The translations under genes and the position numbers were made by a program. The notes beneath the pieces are model-generated. The model worked only from the letters and a program-made list of their open reading frames with translations. It was not told the origin of the DNA and made no database searches. A stretch of 64,000 nt of DNA, from NCBI RefSeq assembly GCF_038502225.1, contig NW_027195400.1:62001-126000 (forward strand), written 5' to 3'. The first letter of the stretch is position 1; every line of letters starts with the position of its first letter. The DNA comes from Cherax quadricarinatus (taxonomy: Eukaryota > Arthropoda > Malacostraca > Decapoda > Parastacidae). Positions 11,535-22,762 of this stretch are shown piece by piece.

Positions 11535-14500
11535 ATGGGTTTTTGCGGGAAAACTGTGAAGTCTCAGGGTAGTAATATGAGTACTAGGAGAACTAGTAAT
11601 AGGCAAAATGAGGTGGATATTGGAAAGCCAGTGGCACAAATTGACAAGGACAGTAATAGGTTTAGTGGAATAACAGAAAGGAGCAGGAAAGGTAAAGAGA
11701 GAGGAGGGTCTTTAAGTATTTATTACACAAATAGTCGCAGTGCTAGGAAAAAGATGGACGAGTTGAGACTAGTTGCTAGTGCAGGTAACATAGATGTATT
11801 TGCCATTACTGAGACGTGGTTTAATTCAAAAAGTCGGGACATGCCTGCAGAATGTCACATTCAGGGTTTTAAATTGTTCCAAGTAGATAGAAGTATCGGG
11901 AAGGGGGGTGGGGTGGCATTGTATGTCCGAGATCGCTTGAACTGTTGCATAAAAACGGGTATTAAGTCTGAAGTAACACATACAGAGTCTGTTTGGATAG
12001 AATTTTCAGAGGGGCATGAAAAATTAACTTTAGGTGTGATATACCGTCCCCAAAATTTAGATAGGGACCAGGGGAGACTACTTATTTTTATTATCACACT
12101 GGCCGATTCCCACCAAGGCAGGGTGGCCCGAAAAAGAAAAACTTTCACCATCATTCACTCCATCACTGTCTTGCCAGAAGGGTGCTTTACACTACAGTTT
12201 TTAAACTGCAACATTAACACCCCTCCTTCAGAGTGCAGGCACTGTACTTCCCATCTCCAGGACTCAAGTCCGGCCTGCCGGTTTCCCTGAATCCCTTCAT
12301 AAATGTTACTTTGCTCACACTCCAACAGCACGTCAAGTATTAAAAACCATTTGTCTCCATTCACTCCTATCAAACACGCTCACGCATGCCTGCTGGAAGT
12401 CCAAGCCCCTCGCACACAAAACCTCCTTTACCCCCTCCCTCCAACCCTTCCTAGGCCGACCCCTACCCCGCCTTCCTTCCACTACAGACTGATACACTCT
12501 TGAAGTCATTCTGTTTCGCTCCATTCTCTCTACATGTCCGAACCACCTCAACAACCCTTCCTCAGCCCTCTGGACAACAGTTTTGGTAATCCCGCACCTC
12601 CTCCTAACTTCCAAACTACGAATTCTCTGCATTATATTCACACCACACATTGCCCTCAGACATGACATCTCCACTGCCTCCAGCCTTCTCCTCGCTACTA
12701 TGGGAGGAAATTGTTAGGGCCACAAGGCACGATAATGTAGTAATTCTAGGAGACTTTAACTTTAGTCATATTGATTGGAATTTCTTGACTGGGAATTTAG
12801 AATCATACGACTTCTTAGAAGTAGTTCAGGATTGTTTTTTGAAGCAGTTTGTGACAGAACCTACAAGGGGTAATAACCTGCTTGACTTCGTTCTTGCAAA
12901 CAATGAATCCCTTGTTAATAATTTAGAAGTTTCAGAGGAACTGGGTGCTAGCGACCACAAATCAATTACATTTAGAATTGAATGGAAGTATGATAGTAGG
13001 GATAACTCAGTAACAGTCCCAGATTTTCGCTTAGCAGATTACGATGGGCTTAGAGAACACTTATCATCTGTTGACTGGGGTAACGAAGAGAGCTATCAAT
13101 ATGACAGTTTTCTGAACACAATACATGCTGCTCAAAGAACGTTTATCCCTTATAAAGAAATTAGATCAAATAGAAATGACCCAAAATGGATGAATAATAG
13201 GCTGAAATATCTACTAGGGCATAAGAAAGGAATTTATAGGCGTATCAAAAGAGGCGAGGGTCATCTTATGAATCAGTATATTGACATTTAGAGGGACATT
13301 AAAAAGGGGATAAGAAAAGCTAAAAGGGACTATGAAATTAAAGTTGCTAGGGATTCTAAAACTAACCCAAAAAGTTTTTACCAGGTATATAGAACAAAAG
13401 TCAGAGATAAGATAGGTCCCCTTAAAAATAACTATGGGCATCTTACTGACAAAGAGAATGACATGTGCTCGATTTTAAATAATTATTTTCTCTCGGTTTT
13501 TACACAGGAAGACACTAATAATATTCCGGTAATTAATTTTTATAGTGGGCCAGAAGAAGATAAATTATGTAACATCACAGTCACTAGTGAAATGGTTGTG
13601 AAGCAGATAGACCGACTGAAGCAAAATAAGTCACCGGGTCCTGATGAGGTTTTTTCAAGGGTTCTGAAGGAATGCAAAATGGAAATCTGTGAACCATTAA
13701 CTAATATTTTTAATTTATCTCTTCAAACAGGTGTAGTGTCTGATATGTGGAAGATGGCTAATGTAATTCCTATTTTTAAAACAGGGGACAAGTCGTTACC
13801 GTCAAATTACCGCCCAATAAGCCTGGCCTCAATTGTAGGCAAATTACTAGAGTCAATTATAGCTCAAATTATAAGAAGCCATCTCGATAAGCATAGCTTG
13901 ATTAATGATACTCAGCATGGATTCACAAGAGGCCGGTCTTGTCTAACTAATTTATTAACTTTCTTCAGTAAAGCTTTTGAGGCTGTTGACCACGATAAAG
14001 AATTTGATATTATTTACTTAGATTTTAGTAAGGCATTTGATAGAGTTCCGCACCAAAGACTGTTGAAGAAAGTAGCAGCTCATGGCATTGGGGGAAGAGC
14101 GCTCTCGTGGATCGAATCATGGCTCACAGAAGGAAGCAGAGAGTGTCCATAAATGGGGTTAAATCCGAGTGGGGATCAGTAACAAGTGGCGTTCCACAGG
14201 GATCAGTCTTGGGCCCGTTGTTGTTTATAATATATATCAATGATCTTGATGAAGGAATTACTAGTGATATGAGCAAATTCGCCGATGACACGAAGATAGG
14301 TAGGATAATTGATTCAAACGTAGATGTTAGGGAACTTCAGGAGGATTTAGAGAAACTCTACTCTTGGTCAGAAAAGTGGCAGATGCAGTTCAATGTAGAT
14401 AAATGCAAGGTTCTGAAGCTCCGGAGTGTCCATAACCCTAGCACTTATAAGTTAAATAATGTAGAACTTAGCCATACAGATTGCGAAAAGGACTTGGGGG

Positions 14501-15087
14501 TTATGGTAAACAGCAACCTTAAACCAAGACAGCAATGCCTAAGCGTACGTAATAAGGCAAATAGATTACTGGGATTTATATCAAGAAGTGTAAGCAACAG
14601 AAGTCCAGAGGTCATACTGCAGCTTTATACATCATTAGTAAGGCCTCACCTAGATTATGCAGCTCAATTCTGGTCTCCATATTACAGAATGGACATAAAT
14701 TCGTTAGAAAACATTCAGCGTAGGATGACTAAATTAATACATAGCATTAGAAATCTTTCTTATGAAGAAAGATTGAAGACTCTTAAGTTACATTCACTTG
14801 TTAGACGAAGAATGAGGGGAGACCTGATCGAAGTGTATAAGTGGAAGATAGGTATTAATAAAGGGGATATTAACAAGGTCTTGAGGATATCTCTCCAAGA
14901 GAGAACCCGCAGTAATGGATTTAAATTAGATAAGTTTAGATTTAGAAAAGACATAGGAAAGTATTGGTTTGGAAATAGGGTAGTTGATGAGTGAAACAGT
15001 CTACCTAGTTGGGTTATTGAGGCTGGGACTTTGAGTAGTTTCAAATTTAGGTTGGATAAGTACATGAGTGGGAGGGGTTGGATTTGA
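11535..15087 (+). pseudogene. CR1 ORF2: endonuclease and reverse transcriptase
   Basis: The endonuclease has NSRSARKKMDEL, ITETWF (Glu), GVIYRPQN, LGDFNFSHIDW and SDHKSI. The RT has YRPISLASIVGKLLE, GFTRGRSCLTN, YLDFSKAFDRVPH, SGVPQGSVLGPLLF and FADDTKIG (catalytic Asp pair). The C-terminal domain is ERLKTLKLHSL. Lesions: an RTE insertion in the endonuclease at 12083-12694, an in-frame TAG at 13289, a frameshift near 14130 and a TGA at 14992 replacing the Trp of the terminal WNSLP motif (intact in the fragment at 9379). All other motifs are readable, so the decay is moderate. Confidence 0.88.
12083..12694 (-). mobile_element. RTE-type LINE 3' end, antisense insertion
   Basis: A 612-bp fragment on the minus strand. 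It encodes the C-terminus of an RTE-clade ORF (12333-12674: LLRWFGHVERMERNR, GRRGRGRPRKGW, then DRSEWRQ) and a 3' UTR with GGGCCACCCTGCCTTGG, ending in an A/T-rich tail at the 12083 side. RWFGHVERM and GRPRKGW are typical of RTE C-termini. CTACT duplicated at 12078-12082 and 12695-12699 is the likely target duplication; without the insert the CR1 endonuclease frame is continuous. Confidence 0.88.
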
Positions 15088-15232
15088 GTGGGACTTGCAC
15101 ATCGGAGCTTGTTTCTTGGGTGGCATTGAAAATTGGGTTGGTCAAATGTTTGTTAGTGGGATGAATTGTAAAGGACCTGCCTAGTATGGGCCAACAGGCC
15201 TGCTGCAGTGTTCCTCCTTTCTTATGTTCTTA

Positions 15233-15673
15233 TGTTAGGTAAGACACATATGCAACAGTTAGGTATGTTTATTTCGAAACGTTTCGCCTACACAGTAGGC
15301 TTCTTCAGTCGAGTACAGAAAAGTTGATAGAAGCAGAAGATACTTGAAGACGATGTAATCAGTCCATCACCCTTAAAGTTTTGAGGTGGTCAGTCCCTCA
15401 GTCTGGAGAAGAGCATTGTTCCATGGTATGAAACAATATTGTTTCATACCATGGGACAATGCTCTTCTCCAGACTGAGGGACTGACCACCTCAAAACTTT
15501 AAGGGTGATGGACTGATTACATCGTCTTCAAGTATCTTCTGCTTCTATCAACTTTTCTGTACTCGACTGAAGAAGCCTACTGTGTAGGCGAAACGTTTCG
15601 AAATAAAGATACCTAACTGTTGCATATGTGTCTTACCTAACAACCTGTCGGTATTTTATACCATTTTAATGTT
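15233..15673. repeat. 410-bp near-perfect palindrome with retroposon-like tail
   Basis: Two arms of about 205 bp (15233-15437 and 15438-15642) are inverted copies with about two mismatches and no spacer. The right arm reads, in order, CTGAAGAA, a GCCTAC/GTAGGC stem, GCGAAACGTTTCG, AATAAA and a GTTGCATATGTGTCTTACC end. A unique 31-bp A/T-rich tail to 15673 follows, then the 12-bp target duplication. The layout resembles the ends of Penelope-like elements, which often carry inverted terminal copies and hammerhead-like motifs; the assignment is tentative. Confidence 0.8.
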
Positions 15674-16650
15674 CATAGTACCGTATCTTCGATAGTATGC
15701 CTACGGTCTTGGAATTTTTTTTTGAAATTTGTTGTATATGTGTTTGAAATTTGAGTCTATTATCAAGGTGGATTCCTAGGAATTTTCCCTCTGTGAGTTT
15801 TGTGATAGGTGATCCATTTATCATTATGTTAAGAGACACATCTGCAGCTCTTTTACCAAACTGAATGTAGTAGGTTTTGTCAATGTTTAGAGTAAGTTTG
15901 TTGGTCCTCATCCAGGTAGATATTTTCTGTAATTCGGTATTTACAGTATTGGCTAGCATGACTGGGCTCGGGTGGGAGTAGACGTATGTAGTGTCATCTG
16001 CAAATAGTGTGGGTTTGAGTAGTTGCGATGCATTGGGTAGGTCATTTATGTATATGAGAAAGAGAAGAGGGCCTAGGACACTTCCCTGTGGGACACCAAC
16101 TGTAATTGGCTGTGTACACATATTGGCTTGTGTACACATATTGGCTTCTGTTGCTGAGGTATGACTTTAGGTAGTTGAGGGAGTGCCCTCTTATACCATA
16201 GTGCGACAATTTTATGTGGAGCAAGTCATGGTCAACTGAATCGAAAGCTTTACGTAAGTCAATGAAGATCCCGAGTGGGACTTCTTTTTTCTCTATTGTT
16301 GTATAAATATGTTCTAGCATGTGGATAATAGCATCATTAGTATTTTTATTAGGCCTGAACCCAAATTGACAGGGGTTGAGTATGTTGTGGGAGATGAGGT
16401 AGGAATAGATACGCTTATGGATTAATTTTTCAAAGATTTTAGAGAGAGGGTGTAGGTTGGATATTGGCCTATAGTTATTCAAGTCTGTGTGGTCTCCTCC
16501 TTTATGGATCGGGGTGACCCTTGCTATTTTGAGAACTGTAGGGAAGGTAGAGGATTCAATAGATTTGTTAAAGAGTGTTGCAATGGTTGGTGATAACACT
16601 TGTGATGCTTTTTTGTATATAAAGGGTGGTAAGGTATTTAAATCTCCCAT
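15674..16650 (-). mobile_element. L2/CR1-like LINE, RT portion (split element)
   Basis: Minus-strand reverse transcriptase, 5'-truncated at 16650: ARVTPIHKGGD, NYRPISNLHPLSKIFEKL, FGFRPNKNTNDAI, GIFIDLRKAFDSVDHD (catalytic Asp), VGVPQGSVLGPLLF and LFADDTTYVY. An 18-bp tandem duplication at about 16108-16143 (GTGTACACATATTGGCTT twice) shifts the frame between AFDSVDHD and GVPQGS. It ends at KIRYYE, where its continuation is found at 10008-10435. No RNase H is seen. The clade is L2 or a CR1 relative; which one is unresolved. Confidence 0.85.
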
Positions 16651-16651
16651 G

Positions 16652-17010
16652 CCAGTCCACTAACACCCAGGATGTGACCCACACCAGTCCACTAACACCC
16701 AGGATGTGACCCACACCAGTCCACTAACACCCAGGATGTGACCCACACCAGTCCACTAACACCCAGGATGTGACCCACACCAGTCCACTAGCACCCAGGA
16801 TGCGACCCACACCAGTCTACTAACCCAGGAAGTGACCCACACCAGTCCACTAGCACCCAGGATGTGACCCACACCAGTCCACTAACACCCAGGATGTGAC
16901 CCACAAGTCCACTAATGCCCAGGATGTGACCCACACCAGCCCACTAATGCCCAGGATGTGACCCACACCAGCCCACTAACACCCAGGATGTGACCCACAC
17001 CAGTCCAGTA
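16652..17010. repeat. 32-bp minisatellite from SINE body (antisense)
   Basis: About 11 tandem units of 32 bp, each with GACCCACACCAGTCCACTAA and CACCCAGGATG. The unit is the reverse complement of the SINE body (compare 9276-9310 and 41860-41905). Units vary by a few substitutions and one loses several bases. It abuts the 5'-truncated end of the L2-like LINE. Confidence 0.92.
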
Positions 17011-18361
17011 ACACTCCCTACCCTGAGTTATCCTGGGTGACTAACCCCCCTACCCTGGGTTATCCTGGGTGGCTAACCGTCCCTACCCTGGGTTATCCTG
17101 GGTGGCTAACCATCCCTACCCTGGGTTATTCTGGGTGGCTAACCCTCCCTACCTTGGGTTATCCTGGGTGGCTAACCCACCCTACCCTGGGTTATCCTGG
17201 GTGGCTGACCATCTCTACCCTGGGTTATCCTGGATGGCTAACCCTCCCTACCCTGGGTTATCCTGGGTGGCTAACACTCCCTGCCCTGGGTTATCCTGTG
17301 TGGCTAACACTCCCTATCCTGGGTTATCCTGGGTGGCTAACCCTCTCTACCCTGGGTTATCCTGGGTGGCTAACCCTCACTACCCTGGGTTATCCTGGGT
17401 GGCTGACCATCTCTACCCTGGGTTATTCTGGGTGGCTAACCCTCCCTACCTTGGGTTATCCTGGGTGGCTGACCATCTCTACCCTGGGTTATCCTGAATG
17501 GCTGACCATCTCTACCCTGGGTTATCCTGGGTGGCTGACCATCTCTACCCTGGGTTATCCTGGGTGGCTAACCCTCCCTACCCTGGGTTATCCAGGGTGG
17601 CTAACACTTCCTACCCTGGGTTATCCTGGGTGGCTAACACTCCCTACCCTGGGTTATCCTGGGTGGCTAACCCTCTCTACCCTGGGTTATCCTGGGTGGC
17701 TAACCCTCACTACCCTGGGTTATCCTGGGTGGCTGACCATCTCTACCCTGGGTTATTCTGGGTGGCTAACCCTCCCTACCCTGGGTTATCCTGGGTGGCT
17801 GACCATCTCTACCCTGGGTTATCCTGGATGGCTAACCCTCCCTACCCTGGGTTATCCTGGGTGGCTAACACTCCCTACCCTGGGTTATCCTGGGTGGCTA
17901 ACACTCCCTATCCTGGGTTATCCTGGGTGGCTAATCCTCTCTACCCTGGGTTATCCTAGGTGGCTAACACTCCCTTCCCTGGGTTATCCTGGGTGGCTAA
18001 CACTTCCTACCCTAGGTTATCCTGGGTGGCTAACACTCCCTATCCTGGGTAATCCTGGGTGGCTAACACTCCCTACCCTGGGTTATCCTGGGTGGCTAAC
18101 ACTTCCTACCCTAGGTTATCCTGGGTGGCTAACACTCCCTATCCTGGGTTATCCTGGGTGGCTGACCATCTCTACCCTGGGTTATCCTGGGTGGCTAACA
18201 CTCCCTACCCTGGGTTATCCTGGGTGGCTAACACTCCCTACCCTGGGTTATCCTGGGTGGCTAACACTCCCTACCCTGGGTTATCCTGGGTGGCTAACAA
18301 TCCCTATCCTGGGTTATCCTGGGTGGCTAACCCTCCCTACCCTGGGTTATCCTGGGTGGCA
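17011..18361. repeat. 33-bp minisatellite from SINE tail (sense)
   Basis: About 41 units of 33 bp, each with CCTGGGTTATCCTGGGTGG followed by CTAAC. The unit matches the 3' part of the same SINE in sense orientation (compare 41957-41990 and the reverse of 9176-9205). Because 33 is divisible by three the array translates as an 11-residue repeat over 443 codons, but no gene context supports a protein. Unit variants show a higher-order duplication of 10 units (330 bp). Confidence 0.93.
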
Positions 18362-18536
18362 TTGGTAAACGAGTACATCGCTAAGTGAGGAGAGGCTGTA
18401 TTTAATTACAGTAATTATTTGTTTATTTACTGATTCAGTGAGAGTAGTTATTAATTTGTTATTTATTTAGCATATCATATTTATATTCTACGATATTTTC
18501 AACTCACTCAGAAATGTTCAAGAAATGGCAAAGTAT
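18362..18536. other. A/T-rich spacer, nothing recognised
   Basis: The stretch between the minisatellite and the next LINE is A/T-rich (many TTATTTA-like words). I see no reading frame, splice signal or known repeat in it. Confidence 0.6.
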
Positions 18537-21500
18537 TTTATCCAGTACCAACAATACCACCAGTCCGATAACATTCTTCTTTGCAAATATACAGGGTCTA
18601 AAGCCAGCAACAAACAACAAAACACCTTTCATCCATGGACTGCTTGCAGAGGCAAAGGCAATGTTCGCGGCTTTCACTGAGACCCATATAAAGGATCACT
18701 TGGACAACGAAATATGGATCCCAGGTTACAACCTATACAGATGTGACAGAGTGAACAGGCAAAAGGGGGGGGGTTGGCCTGTACATTGCAGAGTCAATTG
18801 TTTGCACATAACTGCTAAATGCCTCAAATGATGTAGTGGAAGTTTTAGCAGTAAAGGTCGAGAACCAAAACCTAGTCATTGTGGTAGTCTACAAGCCTCC
18901 GGATGCAACATCCCAGCAATTCCAGGAACAGCTGGTAAAAATTGACCACTGTCTGGAAAACCTTCCAGCTCCTGCACCCACCATCTTGCTCCTGGGGGAT
19001 TTCAACTTAAGGCACCTAAAATGGAGGAATATAGCAAATAATATTGTTGCAGTAATAACACCAGGAGGCAGCTCTGATGAAAACTCACACTCACGCGAGC
19101 TTTTAAATCTCTGCACAAAATTCAATTTAAACCAGCAAATAATAGAGCCTACTAGACTGGAGAATACACTAGACCTCATCTTCACTAACAATGATGATCT
19201 GATAAGAAATGTCACCATATCAAAAACAATATTCTCAGATCACAACATAATTGAGGTTCAGTCATGTATGCGCGGAGCCCCAGACCGACATAATGAGATT
19301 AGTCACGAGGGAGCATTCACCAAATTCAACTTCAATAACAAAAACAAAGTGGGACCAAGTAAACCAAGTCCTAACCGATATTAGCTGGGAAGATATACTA
19401 AGCAACACAGACCCCAACTTATGCCTAGAACAGATTAACTCGGTGGCACTCGATGTATGCACAAGGCTTATTCCTCTAAGAAAAAGGAGGAGTAGATGTA
19501 AAACAGAAAGAGACAGGCGCTCCCTTTACAGGCGACGGAAAAGAATAACAGAGCGGCTAAAAGAGGTCAATATATCTGAAATGCGTAGGGAGACACTGGT
19601 CAGAGAAATAGTAAGCATCGAACTTAAGCTAAAAGAATCCTTTAGGAGTCAGGAATCGCGGGAAGAACTAAAAGCCATAAATGAAATCGAAAGAAACCCA
19701 AAGTACTTCTTCTCCTATGCCAAATCAAAATCGAGAACAACGTCCAGTATTGGGCCCCTACTTAAACAAGATGGGTCCTACACAGATGACAGCAAGGAAA
19801 TGAGTGAGCTACTCAAGTCCCAATATGACTCAGTTTTTAGCAAGCCGCTAACCAGACTGAGAGTCGAAGATCAAAATGAATTTTTTATGAGAGAGCCACA
19901 AAATTTGATTAACACAAGCCTATCCGATGTTATCCTGAAGCCAAATGACTTCGAACAGGCGATAAATGACATGCCCATGCACTCTGCCCCAGGGCCAGAC
20001 TCATGGAACTCTGTGTTCATCAAGAACTGCAAGAAGCCCCTATCACGAGCCTTTTCCATCCTATGGAGAGGGAGCATGGACACGGGGGTCGTCCCACAGT
20101 TACTAAAAACAACAGACATAGCCCCACTCCACAAAGGGGGCAGTAAAGCAATAGCAAAGAACTACAGACCAATAGCACTAACATCCCATATCATAAAAAT
20201 CTTTGAAAGGGTCCTAAGAAGCAAGATCACCACCCATCTAGAAACCCATCAGTTACACAACCCAGGGCAACATGGGTTTAGAACAGGTCGCTCCTGTTTG
20301 TCTCAACTATTGGATCACTACGACAAGGTCCTAAATGCACTAGAAGACAAAAAGAATGCAGATGTAATATATACAGACTTTGCGAAAGCCTTCGACAAGT
20401 GTGACCATGGCGTAATAGCGCACAAAATGCGTGCTAAAGGAATAACAGGAAAAGTCGGTCGATGGATCTATAATTTCCTCACTAACAGAACACAGAGAGT
20501 AGTCGTCAACAGAGTAAAGTCCGAGGCAGCTACGGTGAAAAGCTCTGTTCCACAAGGCACAGTACTCGCTCCCATCTTGTTCCTCATCCTCATATCCGAC
20601 ATAGACAAGGATGTCAGCCACAGCACCGTGTCTTTGCAGATGACACCCGAATCTGCATGAGTGTCTTCCATTGCAGACACTGCAAAGCTCCAGGTGGACA
20701 TCAACCAAATCTTTCAGTGGGCTGCAGAAAACAATATGAAGTTCAACGATGAGAAATTTCAATTACTCAGATATGGTAAACATGAGGAAATTAAATCTTC
20801 ATCAGAGTACAAAACAAATTCTGGCCACAAATTAGAGCCTAACACCAACGTCAAAGACCTGGGAGTGATCATGTCGGAGGATCTCACCTTCAAGGACCAT
20901 AACATTGTATCAATCGCATCTGCTAGAAAAATGACAGGATGGATAATGAGAACCTTCAAAACTAGGGAGGCCAAGCCCATGATGACACTCTTCAGGTCAC
21001 TTGTTCTATCTAGGCTGGAATATTGCTGCACACTAACAGCACCTTTCAAGGCAGGTAAAATTGCCGACCTAGAAAATGTACAGAGAACTTTCACGGCGCG
21101 CATAACGGAGATAAAACACCTCAATTATTGGGAGCGCTTGAGGTTCCTAAACCTGTATTCCCTGGAACGCAGGAGGGAGAGATACATGATTATATACACC
21201 TGGGAAATCCTAGAGGGACTAGTACCGAACTTGCACACGAAAATCACTCACTACGAAAGCAAAAGACTTGGCAGACGATGCACCATCCCCCCAATGAAAA
21301 GCAGGGGTGTCACTAGCACGTTAAGAGACCATACAATAAGTGTCAGGGGCCCGAGACTGTTCAACTGCCTCCCAGCACACATAAGGGGGATTACCAACAG
21401 ACCCCTGGCAGTCTTCAAGCTGGCACTGGACAAGCACCTAAAGTCAGTTCCGGATCAGCCGGGCTGTGGCTCGTACGTTGGTTTGCGTGCAGCCAGCAGC

Positions 21501-21607
21501 AACAGCCTGGTTGATCAGGCTCTGATCCACCAGGAGGCCTGTTCACAGACCGGGCCGCGGGGGCGTTGACCCCCGGAACTCTCTCCAGGTAAACTCCAGG
21601 TAAACAG
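18537..21607 (+). mobile_element. CCCH-LINE copy A (ORF2 only)
   Basis: The copy starts at the 5' end of ORF2 (CAGTACCAACAATACCACC) and runs to the CTCCAGGTAAA tail. ORF1 is absent, so it is 5'-truncated. It is very similar to the intact copy B but carries small indels that break the frame. The right end is followed by a TG-rich microsatellite. Confidence 0.9.
18541..21569 (+). pseudogene. CCCH-LINE ORF2, frameshifted
   Basis: Endonuclease motifs (FFANIQGLKP, ETHIKD, LLGDFNLRH, SDHNII), RT motifs (NYRPIALTSH, GFRTGRS, YTDFAKAFDKCDH, SVPQGTVLAP) and the C-terminal LFNCLPAHIRG are all present but in shifting frames. Breaks relative to copy B: a nine-G run at about 18765-18773 (eight bases with an A interruption in copy B), a two-base loss near 19345, and four- and two-base losses near 20635 and 20660 around the FADD codons. 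Most of the frame is otherwise identical to copy B, so inactivation is recent. Confidence 0.88.
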
Positions 21608-21671
21608 TGGTATATTACAGACCATTCTGGAGAAATACGCTGACTTTGCTAGCTGTAAATAATGCATTACC

Positions 21672-21900
21672 ATGTGTGTGTGTGGGTGTGTGTGTGTGTG
21701 TGTGGGTGTGGGTTGGTGGGTGTGTGTATGCATGTGTGTGTGGGTGTGCGTGCTTGTGTGTATGCATATATTTGTATGCTCGTGTGTGTGTGTGGGTGTG
21801 CGTGCTTGTGTGTATGCATATATTTGTACGCTTGTGTGCATATGTCTGTGCGTGCGCCCTTGTGTGTGTATGTGTGTGCGCGCGCGCTAGTGTGGGTGTA
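21672..21900. repeat. TG-rich microsatellite
   Basis: A GTGTGT-dominated low-complexity tract with interspersed CATGCATATATTTG words; a block of roughly 57 bp is present twice. It creates long Cys/Val-rich or His/Thr-rich ORFs on both strands that have no coding meaning. Confidence 0.9.
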
Positions 21901-22393
21901 TGACCCACTTAATACTTGTATTTATAACTCATTACAGTTGTGATCAGGTGTGGACGTATCAGTGGTTCATTACTTTGTAATTTGTTCATGACTGTAACCA
22001 TGTATAGGAGTGAGGCTGATTCATTACCTCTGTAACTTGCCATGATTGTGACCAGATCTACCTGGAGTTCATTACCTTTGTAACTAGTTCAGCTATCATA
22101 ACTTTGGGGTTCAGTCACTGGACCCATTATGTACCTTTGTAATCTTTTGACTACCGCCCACAGGATGGGTATGGGGTGCATAATAAAGATATTAAACTAT
22201 CGATGGTTGGAACATAACCCCACTGTAAGTCAAGGAGCACCTTCCTGTGCCTTTAACAGTGATGTTTCTACTGTTGCTGTAATTCTAAACTTTTGATCAT
22301 GTTGGTGCTTTAAAATAAAGACTGGGTGAGTATTTTGGTTGTAAGAACTGCTTAACATGATTAATAATAATAATAGTAATCTGCAAGTACATG
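21901..22393. repeat. Dispersed repeat with internal ATTACCTTTGTAAC units
   Basis: Non-coding stretch with three or four diverged copies of a TTCATTACCTTTGTAAC-type motif about 60 bp apart. Then at 22155-22190 a terminal segment, CACAGGATGGGTATGGGGTG, is followed by CATAATAAA, which looks like a retroposon 3' end with a polyadenylation signal. The terminal segment matches the unit of the 24-bp array at 44425-45450 in reverse orientation. No coding content is seen. Confidence 0.55.
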
Positions 22394-22526
22394 TACAGTA
22401 AATCCTTGACTTACAAACATATCGAGAATCTCGTGTATTGTCTATAATCATAATACAAGAAAGTCTTCAACTTAAGAACACGTTGGGGACTTTCTGTATT
22501 GTGTATAATAATGATATTATACACAA
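22394..22526. other. Possible small DNA-transposon relic
   Basis: Contains CAGTAAATCCTTGACTTAC and a short hairpin (AGAAAGTC...GACTTTCT) of the kind seen at pogo/Tigger-type termini (CAGT..ACCCTCGACTTA-like). Ends could not be paired convincingly, so this is only a suggestion. Confidence 0.3.
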
Positions 22527-22528
22527 TA

Positions 22529-22762
22529 CAGCTAGCCCTCCACTTTTGTGAGTTCCACTTTCACGAGCTTCGAATATTCATGAATGCCCAGCCGCCCAAT
22601 CATAACATGCATATGCAATATTTTATGAAGTTTTCATGTGTTTTATGATTGTTCGTGGTTCAGTAGGCTAAGGCAGCAATATTGTTAGGTTAAGTAAATG
22701 CTATTATTAATATTCCCTGCAATATATTTGCACATCAAAACATTTGCGACTGCTACTGTACA
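22529..22762 (+). mobile_element. Tigger/pogo-like MITE, left part
   Basis: Starts after a TA with CAGCTAGCCCTCCACTTTTG. The matching terminus in inverted orientation is at 26814 (read backwards CAGGTGGCCCTCCATATTCG), also next to TA. CAG..GGCCCTCCA-type ends with TA duplications are typical of Tigger/pogo MITEs. CCCH-LINE copy B lies between the halves. The interior is A/T-rich with no transposase frame. Confidence 0.55.

Larger units (their letters stand above)
10436..15235 (+). mobile_element. CR1 LINE with esterase ORF1, near full length
   Basis: A CR1-clade element with a 5' tandem-repeat leader, ORF1 with an SGNH-esterase-type domain, ORF2 with endonuclease and RT, and a 3' UTR ending in TTCTTATG repeats (about 15215-15235). 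The esterase ORF1 and octamer tail are hallmarks of CR1. The 5' end starts immediately after a 12-bp target duplication; the matching copy is not at its own 3' end but beyond the adjacent palindrome. The element is inactive (stops, a frameshift, an RTE insertion). Confidence 0.85.

Noticed and set aside
17037..18368. 443-codon ORF with an 11-residue repeat (possible structural protein)
   Set aside because: The unit is a SINE fragment of 33 bp; the open frame is a consequence of length divisible by three, and parallel ORFs exist in other frames.
21607..21943. Cys/Val-rich or His/Thr-rich small proteins near 21.7 kb
   Set aside because: They are translations of the TG microsatellite.
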